From assembly GCA_021107345.1 (NCBI GenBank), contig JAIOSX010000331.1, forward strand, positions 1 through 5,215: a stretch of 5,215 bases of DNA, read 5' to 3'. The notes below the pieces were generated by a model that saw only the letters and a program-made list of their open reading frames with translations, was not told where the DNA came from and ran no database searches. The DNA is from Candidatus Aegiribacteria sp. GTDB lineage: Bacteria; Fermentibacterota; Fermentibacteria; Fermentibacterales; Fermentibacteraceae. Below are positions 1 to 5,215 of the stretch, one piece after another. A program made the position numbers and the translations under genes. Position 1 is the stretch's first letter, and each line of letters opens with the position of its first letter.

Positions 1-909
1 GAATCAAGGGCATCAGGAGAGTTCAAACCCATTTCGCAACTTGTTACCAGGGGTATCGAGGAGCTTGAAAACCTGCGTAACACCAAGGGTTATGTTACCG
101 GACTCTCCACCGGATTCACAGAACTGGATAAGATGACTACAGGATTCCATCCCGGTGAGCTGATTATTCTTGCAGCCCGACCCGGTGTGGGCAAGACAAG
201 CATGGCCCTTAACATGGCTGCCCATATCGCAAAGGAAACCGAGAGGGCTGTTGCAATATTCAGCCTGGAAATGTCCGATGCGATGCTAACGCAGAGGCTG
301 CTCTGCGCTGATGCTCATATAGGAACAAAACCGATTATAGAGGGGACCCTTCCCCAGAAATACTGGTACGAACTTCAGGCGGCAGCCGACAGGCTCCAGA
401 GAATGAAAATTTTCATCGATGATAAAGCCGGTATCGGTTCAATGGAGATAAGAGCGAAGGTCAGGAGCCTGAAAAGGCGGGAGGACCTCTGCATGGTCTT
501 CGTCGATTATCTTCAGCTTATGCGCGGCGACGGAAACACCGAGAACAGGCAGCAGGAAATAGCACGCATATCAGGAGACCTGAAAGCGCTTTCAAAGGAG
601 ATGGAACTTCCCGTGATGGCACTATCCCAGCTGAGCCGTATGGCCACAAGAAGAAGCGGTGCCCCGAAACTCAGCGACCTCAGAGAAAGCGGAGCCATCG
701 AACAGGACGCCGACCTTGTGATGTTCCTTCATCAGCCGGAGATCCATGCTGACACCGATGGTGAGTTCGAAGATCAGATCGATTTCCTTAGAATAAAGAC
801 GGTGCTGAAGATAGGAAAACAGAGAAACGGTCCCCTCGGAGCGGTGAACCTGATCTTCAGAGCTGATATAACCCGCTTTTTCCCTGTTGATCCGGACGAA
901 TTCGATTAG
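1..909 (+). CDS. dnaB: Replicative DNA helicase DnaB, C-terminal motor domain (5' end outside window)
   Basis: This is the ATPase part of the hexameric replicative helicase, which unwinds DNA ahead of the fork using ATP. The reading frame is open from base 1, so the N-terminal primase-interacting domain lies upstream; 302 codons are visible. In visible-residue numbering, a linker helix (about 10-26) leads to the RecA-like core. Seen there are Walker A ARPGVGKTS (59-67, Lys65), the FSLEMS segment with the likely catalytic Glu90, Walker B VDYLQL (168-173, Asp169), the LSQLSR motif (sensor Gln near 210), DLRESGAIEQDAD, and KQRNGP (273-278) with the likely arginine finger Arg275. No intein interrupts the P-loop. 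Compared from memory with E. coli DnaB, the stretch before KQRNGP (about residues 244-269) seems several residues longer. The protein ends acidic (DPDEFD). radA starts 11 bases after the stop. RadA itself also contains a DnaB-like core, but the linker and DLRESG motif mark this gene as DnaB. Confidence 0.96.
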   Translation, partial: ESRASGEFKPISQLVTRGIEELENLRNTKGYVTGLSTGFTELDKMTTGFHPGELIILAARPGVGKTSMALNMAAHIAKETERAVAIFSLEMSDAMLTQRLLCADAHIGTKPIIEGTLPQKYWYELQAAADRLQRMKIFIDDKAGIGSMEIRAKVRSLKRREDLCMVFVDYLQLMRGDGNTENRQQEIARISGDLKALSKEMELPVMALSQLSRMATRRSGAPKLSDLRESGAIEQDADLVMFLHQPEIHADTDGEFEDQIDFLRIKTVLKIGKQRNGPLGAVNLIFRADITRFFPVDPDEFD

Positions 910-911
910 TT

Positions 912-916
912 AGGAG
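912..916 (+). promoter_or_regulatory. Ribosome binding site for radA
   Basis: The sequence AGGAG lies only 4 bases before the TTG at 921. The spacing is short, but this supports the TTG as the start, because the next in-frame ATG (1017) would remove the zinc finger. It sits in the 11-base gap after the dnaB stop codon. Confidence 0.6.
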
Positions 917-920
917 CTGC

Positions 921-2297
921 TTGGCCAGGAAGAGAACACTATTTGTATGTAACGAGTGCGGGGGTGACGCGGCAGGATGGTCCGGCAAGTGTCCGCACTG
1001 CGGGGCATGGAACACAATGGTTGAGGAGGTGGTTGTTAAGCTTAATGGCAAACCACTATCGAAAGGGTTAATATCCCATCCGGTTCCCCTCACTGAGATT
1101 CCGGATATTTCCGGCGAGAGGCTCAAGACAGGAATCGAGGAGCTGGACAGGGTTTTAGGCGGAGGTGTTCTAAAAGGATCGGTAAACCTGATAGGAGGGG
1201 AACCGGGTATAGGAAAGAGCACTCTGATGCTTCAGCTTTCCTCTGAACTCGCAGGCAGGGGAGAGAAGGTTCTGTATTCCACCGGTGAGGAATCTCCTGA
1301 ACAGGTCGCCCGGAGGGCGCGCAGAATCAATTCTCTCCGGGATAACGTGATAGTCCTTGCAGCAACGGATCTTGATACGGTCCTGAATAATATGGTAAAT
1401 ACAGATTGCTCTGTCGTAGTTGTCGATTCGATACAGACACTATATTCTGCTGATCTGTCCAGTGCTCCCGGATCAGTCTCACAGGTGAGACATTGTACTT
1501 CGGAGCTGATAAGAGTGTGTAAGACAAGGTGCTTAACCGCTTTTATAGTCGGCCATGTAACCAAGACGGGTTCACTCGCGGGACCGAAGGTTCTGGAGCA
1601 TCTAGTGGATTCGGTTATATATTTTGAGGGAGAGGGCGATCGATTATATCGTCTTCTTCGGGCCGCTAAAAACCGTTTTGGTTCAACAAACGAACTGGGT
1701 GTGTTCGAAATGACAAAGGAAGGACTGAAGAGTGTGAGTGAAGTGTCATCCTACTTTCTCAGGAGGGAAAATGCCTGCCGCAGCGGTACAGTAATCACTG
1801 CGGTGATGGAAGGGACGAGACCATTTCTGGTAGAGGTCCAGGCCCTTACAAGTACAACCAGGTACGGTTATCCGCAGAGAAGTGTTAACGGGATGGATTC
1901 CCGCAGGCTGCCGATGCTCCTGGCAGTACTGGAGAAAAGGTGTGGGATGGATTTAGGCAATCAGGACGTTTACGTGAATGTTGCAGGAGGCACGAGCCTG
2001 ACTGACCCCGGAGCCGATCTGGGAGTTTGTCTTGCCGTTGCATCAAGCAGACTGGAAAAACCGGTGAGAGAAGGCATTACCGTCAGCAGCGAGATTGGGC
2101 TTGGCGGAGAGCTCAGACCGGTGACACATTTTGATCTCAGACTGAGAGAGGTTCTCTGTCTGGGATTTTCAGGGCTGGCGGGAGCCGCGGAAGACGCGTC
2201 GAACGCCGGCAGAGGAGCAGAGGGTTTCAACAGGTTAATTGATTCAATAGGAAACCTTCTCTCCAGTCGAAAGGAAAAAGGAGGAAACTGTTTATGA
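921..2297 (+). CDS. radA: DNA repair protein RadA (Sms)
   Basis: RadA is a cytosolic ATPase that works with RecA, driving branch migration and processing of recombination intermediates. At 458 residues it matches the usual family length of about 455-460. The domains are complete: a CxxC-x10-CxxC zinc finger (Cys10, Cys13, Cys24, Cys27), a RecA-like core with Walker A GEPGIGKST (93-101, Lys99) and Walker B VVVVDSIQ (165-172, Asp169), the RadA-specific KNRFG motif (250-254), and a Lon-protease-like C-terminal domain (about 280-450). In that domain the ADLGVCLAVASS segment stands where Lon has its catalytic serine, so, as in other RadA proteins, no protease activity is expected. The TTG start is chosen because the first zinc-finger cysteine is at residue 10 and the N-terminus fits other RadA proteins. 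The gene follows dnaB by 11 bases, and its TGA overlaps the ATG of the next gene, which suggests translational coupling. Confidence 0.97.
   Translation: MARKRTLFVCNECGGDAAGWSGKCPHCGAWNTMVEEVVVKLNGKPLSKGLISHPVPLTEIPDISGERLKTGIEELDRVLGGGVLKGSVNLIGGEPGIGKSTLMLQLSSELAGRGEKVLYSTGEESPEQVARRARRINSLRDNVIVLAATDLDTVLNNMVNTDCSVVVVDSIQTLYSADLSSAPGSVSQVRHCTSELIRVCKTRCLTAFIVGHVTKTGSLAGPKVLEHLVDSVIYFEGEGDRLYRLLRAAKNRFGSTNELGVFEMTKEGLKSVSEVSSYFLRRENACRSGTVITAVMEGTRPFLVEVQALTSTTRYGYPQRSVNGMDSRRLPMLLAVLEKRCGMDLGNQDVYVNVAGGTSLTDPGADLGVCLAVASSRLEKPVREGITVSSEIGLGGELRPVTHFDLRLREVLCLGFSGLAGAAEDASNAGRGAEGFNRLIDSIGNLLSSRKEKGGNCL
2278..2284 (+). promoter_or_regulatory. Strong ribosome binding site for the PIN/TRAM gene
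   Basis: AAGGAGG lies inside the last codons of radA, 9 bases before the ATG at 2294. It is the best Shine-Dalgarno match at any gene start in the window and confirms that start. It suggests the PIN/TRAM gene is initiated efficiently by its own site as well as by coupling to radA. Confidence 0.8.
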
Positions 2298-3301
2298 AAA
2301 CTTCGGGCTGGGAAGTACGTATACTTTTCATTCTTGTTCTCGGCCTGCTGGGGACATTCGCGTTCGATGGGCTTTCGCCCTCCCCATGGTACGGACTTAC
2401 GGGTCTGGGGATCGGCATTCTTGCCGTAATCCTGCAGATTGTATTCGTTAAGATTCCTGCAGATGAAATTGTTTACACAACTGTAGGTGCGATTATCGGA
2501 CTTATTGCAGGTATTCTGGTTCTACTGGCACTACGCATGGGACATCTCCCGACTCCTGAATCCGGCGTAACGCCGCTTATAATGATACCCTTTGCATTCT
2601 CGTACGTATTTGGCCATGTAGCATTTACAAAAGGTAAGAAGCTTGGTTTAATGCAGACTGCAAGGGAAACTGAATCTGCTGCAACACCACTACTGATTGA
2701 TCTTACCGCGATTATTGACGGCCGCGTTGCAGATATGATGCTTGCAGGGCTTATCAGAGGCCCCTTTATTCTTCCTGCTTCCATAAAGAATCGGCTTGAG
2801 GAGATGAGTGATTCCGAGGATATAATTGAAAGAGGCAGGGCCAGGAGAGGAATGGAAACTCTTGAGCGACTGGAAGAGGCCGCAGGTAATTCCGGAGGAC
2901 TTGAATACAAAGACTTCGGGAAGCATGAAAGAGAACGTTTCCGCATGCTTGAGTATCTCAGAAGGGAGAACGTGTCTCTCCTCAGCAGTGACATGGATAT
3001 CCTTGATATCGCCGTTAAGGAGGGTAATCACGTTATCAACCTTGAAGAAGTGGGACCCGCGGCCAGACCTGTGACACTGCCTGGAGAAATCCTTTCCATA
3101 AGGCTGGTGCGAAAGGGAAGGAATCCCAAGCAGGCGGTCGGTTTCATGGATGATGGAACTATGATCGTAGTAGAAGGTGCTGAAGAAATGCTTGGTAATA
3201 CTGTTGAAGCTCAGGCCCATACTACTTTCAGATCTTCAGGAGGAACCATGGTATTCGCCAGGCTATGCAAGGATATCAGCGAAAACGAAGCAGATGCCTG
3301 A
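2294..3301 (+). CDS. Membrane-anchored PIN/TRAM domain protein, YacL family
   Basis: This is a 335-residue protein with the YacL layout: four hydrophobic helices (about 8-24, 33-52, 60-81, 91-108), a PIN domain (about 132-255) and a C-terminal TRAM domain (about 262-325). PIN domains are usually metal-dependent RNases, and TRAM is a predicted RNA-binding fold. The cellular role of the YacL family is not well defined. Visible family signatures are AIIDGRVADM (139-148), the GRARRGME region (181-188), SSDMD (231-235), the domain-joining PVTLPGE (259-265), and the TRAM motif DDGTMIVVEG (286-295). Asp136 and Asp233 keep two expected metal-site acids. However, the position where relatives carry the conserved VLxEL glutamate reads IKNRL, placing Arg167 there, and the Asp after RRGL is Glu188. 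Nuclease activity may therefore be reduced or lost (inference from remembered sequences). The ATG overlaps the radA stop as ATGA. Genes for this family often sit between radA and ispD, which supports the call. Confidence 0.9.
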   Translation: MKTSGWEVRILFILVLGLLGTFAFDGLSPSPWYGLTGLGIGILAVILQIVFVKIPADEIVYTTVGAIIGLIAGILVLLALRMGHLPTPESGVTPLIMIPFAFSYVFGHVAFTKGKKLGLMQTARETESAATPLLIDLTAIIDGRVADMMLAGLIRGPFILPASIKNRLEEMSDSEDIIERGRARRGMETLERLEEAAGNSGGLEYKDFGKHERERFRMLEYLRRENVSLLSSDMDILDIAVKEGNHVINLEEVGPAARPVTLPGEILSIRLVRKGRNPKQAVGFMDDGTMIVVEGAEEMLGNTVEAQAHTTFRSSGGTMVFARLCKDISENEADA

Positions 3302-3334
3302 CAGGCCGGGAGTAAACTGAAGAACAAAAATCGT

Positions 3335-4504
3335 ATGAAGAAAAATACGTGGGGAGCTGTGATAGTAGCTGCCGGATCGGGCACCAGATTCGGTTCAGGG
3401 AAGCCAAAGCAGTTTATGAAACTACATGGCAGAACCCTGGTTGACTGGTCGATAGATGCATTTTCGGCCATAGAGGAGATCGGGGAGATCGTTGTGGTTA
3501 CCCCTGCCGACAGCAATCTCTGGAAGCCCTTCTGGAACCCGCCGGCAGGAGTAAAAACAGTTCCGGGAGGCCGGAGGCGTCAGGATTCCGTTCTTGCCGG
3601 CCTGAAAACACTCGACTCATCACGACGGGTACTTGTGCACGATGCGGCACGCCCCCTTGTTTCAGGTTCTCTTATCAGAAGGGTCATGAAGGGAGTATTG
3701 GATTCCGGGGCTGCAGTACCTGTCATCCCCGTCAGGGATACGGTTAAGAACATAACATCATCTTCCTTCATTCGCGGTACTGTCTCAAGGGAAAACCTTC
3801 GAATGAGCCAGACACCCCAGGGATTCACGCTTGATGTTATTCTGCGAGTACTGAAGGAAGCCGATGATGTGACCGATGAGTGCGGAGCGATGGAACTTGC
3901 CGGTCTTTGCGTACTTGCGGTAAGCGGAGAGCCTGGAAATATAAAACTGACAGATCCTGAGGATCTGATGATAATTGAATCGATAACAGGGGGAACCATG
4001 GAAAGCAGAACCGGGATCGGCCTTGATTTTCACCCCTTTGAAAAAGGAATTCCGTTTGTTGTCGGTGGTTGTCGTATAGAAGCTGATTTCGGTCTTTCGG
4101 GTCATTCCGATGGTGATGCTGTGCTGCATGCGGTAGCTGATGCTCTTCTTTCGGCGTCCAGACTGGGAGATATCGGTTCGCTTTTTCCCCCGGGAGATGA
4201 GAGGTGGAAAGGTGCTGACAGCGCCATTCTTCTGGAAAAAGTCTGCAAACTTGTCCACTGTGAGGGCTGGGATATCAATCAGATCGACGTTACGGTTATT
4301 TCAAGTTTCCCGAAGATCTCACCCATCCGGGAGATCATGATAGAACGGATAGCCGGAATAACAGATACTGATCCGGGAAGAATCTGGGTAAAAGGGACAA
4401 CTACGAACACACTTGGTGATATCGGGAGAGATAAAGGTTTGGCCTGTATGGTTATGGCCAGGATTTCGAGGAATACTGACACTGAAGGGACGGCGCATCG
4501 TTGA
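3335..4504 (+). CDS. ispDF: Bifunctional IspDF: MEP cytidylyltransferase / MECDP synthase
   Basis: The protein carries two enzymes of the non-mevalonate (MEP) isoprenoid pathway. The IspD half joins CTP and 2-C-methyl-D-erythritol 4-phosphate; the IspF half, after phosphorylation by IspE, cyclises the product and releases CMP. IspD (about 1-219) shows AAGSGTRFG (12-20), Lys25, GGRRRQDSV (78-86), HDAARP (102-107), QTPQGF (159-164) and NIKLTDPEDL (202-211). IspF (about 224-380) shows DFH metal ligands (Asp231, His233), GHSDGDAVLHAVADALL (256-272, third ligand His265), GDIGSLFP (278-285), KGADS (292-296) and GTTTNTLGDIGR (354-365). All key residues seem present in both halves, and 389 residues fits known fusions. 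The ATG at 3335 gives a typical IspD N-terminus but lacks a good Shine-Dalgarno; a CTG at 3317, 4 bases after GGGAG, is an in-frame alternative adding six residues. It starts 33 bases after the PIN/TRAM gene. ispE is not in the window. Confidence 0.96.
   Translation: MKKNTWGAVIVAAGSGTRFGSGKPKQFMKLHGRTLVDWSIDAFSAIEEIGEIVVVTPADSNLWKPFWNPPAGVKTVPGGRRRQDSVLAGLKTLDSSRRVLVHDAARPLVSGSLIRRVMKGVLDSGAAVPVIPVRDTVKNITSSSFIRGTVSRENLRMSQTPQGFTLDVILRVLKEADDVTDECGAMELAGLCVLAVSGEPGNIKLTDPEDLMIIESITGGTMESRTGIGLDFHPFEKGIPFVVGGCRIEADFGLSGHSDGDAVLHAVADALLSASRLGDIGSLFPPGDERWKGADSAILLEKVCKLVHCEGWDINQIDVTVISSFPKISPIREIMIERIAGITDTDPGRIWVKGTTTNTLGDIGRDKGLACMVMARISRNTDTEGTAHR
3988..4000 (+). promoter_or_regulatory. Possible internal start for a separate IspF polypeptide
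   Basis: AGGGGG (3988-3993) stands 4 bases before an in-frame ATG (3998-4000, Met222 of IspDF) exactly at the join between the two enzyme domains. Starting there would give MESRTGIGLDFHPF, which looks like a normal stand-alone IspF N-terminus. The signal may be a relic of two once-separate genes or an active second start. The purine-rich run could also be chance. Confidence 0.35.
4485..4490 (+). promoter_or_regulatory. Ribosome binding site for the DedA gene
   Basis: AAGGGA lies inside the end of ispDF, 10 bases before the TTG at 4501. It supports that TTG, which overlaps the ispDF stop as TTGA. The next in-frame ATG is at codon 49 and would remove the first conserved motif. Confidence 0.5.
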
Positions 4505-5112
4505 TCGAGGGTATTCTTGAATACCTCGCGAATAACCCGCCTGGAGTATGGGCAGGGCCGCTTCTGGGAATTATCGCCTTTGTGGAAACCCTTTTCCCTC
4601 CGATACCCGGAGATATTCTTTTCATAGTTATCTCCGGATGGGCGATGTCATACGATTTATCTATTATAATGATAACGCTTTACGGAGTTATCGGATGCTT
4701 TATGGCCTGCTGTATTCTGTTCTACATCGGTCATAAACCCGGGAGACAATTCATTGAGGGTTGGCTTTCGAGGAAGGTGGAACAGGAAAAGGTTGACAGG
4801 GCAAAATCCCTGATCGCAGACCATGGCCCCATCATTATTTCCGTTAGCCGGTTCATTCCTGGTGTAAGATCCCTGCTCGTGTTCATGGCGGGAACTTCGG
4901 GTATGCGGTTTGCTCTTGCAGTATTTCCAATAGCGATCAGCGCTATAGCATGGTATCTTATACTTTCCATCGCTGGTTCGGTTTTCGGAAACAATATACA
5001 GGCTGCAGAGGGGTTCATGAAGCATTTCGAGATATGGATCTGGATCATTCTGGCTATTGCCTCTCTCGTTTTTCTCTTTGTACGAATACGTATGCGGAAG
5101 GGGAGAGGATGA
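4501..5112 (+). CDS. DedA-family (SNARE-associated/VTT domain) inner membrane protein
   Basis: DedA proteins are multi-pass inner-membrane proteins linked to lipid-carrier recycling (undecaprenyl phosphate or phospholipid flipping) and membrane homeostasis. The substrate of this one cannot be told from sequence. At 203 residues it has the usual length. Seen are the N-terminal re-entrant motif ETLFPPIPGD (29-38: Glu29, Pro33, Pro34, Pro36, Gly37, Asp38), hydrophobic stretches at about 39-48 and 53-77, a basic/acidic cytosolic loop (about 78-108), the signature SRFIPGVRS (116-124, with Arg117, Pro120, Gly121, Arg123), Trp151 in a hydrophobic stretch (about 137-162), a final helix (about 177-196) and a basic tail (RIRMRKGRG). 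The Asp often found before the YxIGR-like segment seems replaced: FYIGHKPG is preceded by ACCIL. The TTG start overlaps the ispDF stop by 4 bases, and the TGA overlaps the glgA ATG. Proximity to isoprenoid synthesis fits a lipid-carrier role, but this is only suggestive. Confidence 0.92.
   Translation: MIEGILEYLANNPPGVWAGPLLGIIAFVETLFPPIPGDILFIVISGWAMSYDLSIIMITLYGVIGCFMACCILFYIGHKPGRQFIEGWLSRKVEQEKVDRAKSLIADHGPIIISVSRFIPGVRSLLVFMAGTSGMRFALAVFPIAISAIAWYLILSIAGSVFGNNIQAAEGFMKHFEIWIWIILAIASLVFLFVRIRMRKGRG
5098..5105 (+). promoter_or_regulatory. Ribosome binding site for glgA
   Basis: The purine run AAGGGGAG within the last codons of the DedA gene precedes the ATG at 5109. Its AAGG core is 7 bases upstream, a normal spacing, and it supports that start. 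Confidence 0.6.
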
Positions 5113-5215
5113 GGATACTTTTCGCCGCCTCCGAGGCTTACCCATTTGTCAGTACAGGTGGACTGGCCGGGGTAACAGGTTCCCTGCCCAAAGCCCTTGC
5201 AGATGCCGGCCATGA
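5109..5215 (+). CDS. glgA: Glycogen/starch synthase GlgA, N-terminal fragment (3' end outside window)
   Basis: GlgA (glycosyltransferase family 5) adds glucose from a nucleotide sugar, usually ADP-glucose, to the growing alpha-1,4-glucan. Only 35 codons fall in the window, but they match the family N-terminus closely: MRILFAASEAYPFV (first beta strand and SEAxPF motif), STGGLAGV (15-22) and GSLPKALADAGH (24-35). The family's KTGGLxDV motif is altered: Ser15 replaces the lysine known to contact the nucleotide sugar in bacterial enzymes, and Gly21 replaces the usual Asp. This may mean a different donor or a divergent subfamily; the rest of the gene is needed to tell. The ATG overlaps the DedA stop as ATGA, so translation is probably coupled. 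The other glycogen genes (glgB, glgC) are not visible. Confidence 0.86.
   Translation, partial: MRILFAASEAYPFVSTGGLAGVTGSLPKALADAGH

Noticed and set aside
2100..2230. Possible Lon-type protease activity in the RadA C-terminus
   Set aside because: The serine position of Lon is not present in the ADLGVCLAVASS segment; this degenerate Lon-like fold is normal for RadA.
2690..3220. Long antisense open frame (176 codons) opposite the PIN/TRAM gene
   Set aside because: No recognisable domain, and it lies entirely opposite a well-supported gene; similar antisense frames occur opposite the other genes here.
3236..3301. AGGAGG followed by ATG (3248) near the end of the PIN/TRAM gene, resembling a gene start
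   Set aside because: The ATG is in frame with the host gene and would give only a 17-residue tail; the bases encode the conserved GGTMVFAR end of the TRAM domain.
3302..3334. Possible terminator or promoter in the 33-base gap before ispDF
   Set aside because: No inverted repeat with a T run and no paired promoter hexamers can be seen.
4793..4798. TTGACA resembling a -35 promoter element inside dedA
   Set aside because: No -10-like hexamer is found at about 17 bases downstream, and it lies in the middle of a coding region.
4657..5145. Antisense open frames of about 160 codons opposite dedA and glgA
   Set aside because: They mirror conserved coding sequence, have no family resemblance, and overlap each other in different frames.

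Overview
The window is a densely packed, single-direction run of housekeeping genes from a bacterial chromosome, with roughly balanced base composition. In order it holds the 3' part of dnaB (replicative helicase), radA (recombination and branch-migration ATPase), a membrane-anchored PIN/TRAM protein of the YacL family, a fused ispD-ispF gene (isoprenoid precursor synthesis), a DedA-family membrane protein, and the first 35 codons of glgA (glycogen/starch synthase). All are on the + strand. The longest gap is 33 bases, three of the five junctions are 4-base stop/start overlaps, and no terminator or convincing promoter is visible. The whole window reads as part of one transcription unit.

Layout: positions 1-909 carry the RecA-like motor domain of DnaB, whose N-terminal domain lies outside the window. 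RadA (921-2297) starts with TTG and has an intact zinc finger, RecA core, KNRFG motif and Lon-like C-terminal domain. The PIN/TRAM protein (2294-3301) has four predicted membrane helices, then PIN, then TRAM. IspDF (3335-4504) has complete active-site motifs for both enzymes. DedA (4501-5112) and GlgA (5109 to the window end) follow by overlap.

The order radA - PIN/TRAM - ispD - ispF is a known conserved neighbourhood (Bacillus subtilis: radA-disA-yacL-ispD-ispF). Here disA is absent, ispD and ispF are fused, and dnaB and glgA flank the block. These features together do not point to one well-known phylum. Frequent AGG/AGA arginine and ATA isoleucine codons and the mixed gene order would suit an uncultivated or deep-branching lineage, but that is a guess. 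The codon style looks alike in all the genes, so I see no sign of recent transfer.

The genes cover genome maintenance (DnaB, RadA), a possible RNA-related membrane protein, isoprenoid supply, an envelope lipid-handling protein and carbohydrate storage. They look like a co-transcribed housekeeping cluster, not one pathway. I found no mobile element, CRISPR array, RNA gene or evident new system. The most notable oddities are active-site substitutions in the PIN domain and in the visible GlgA N-terminus, and a possible internal start that could make IspF separately from the fusion.
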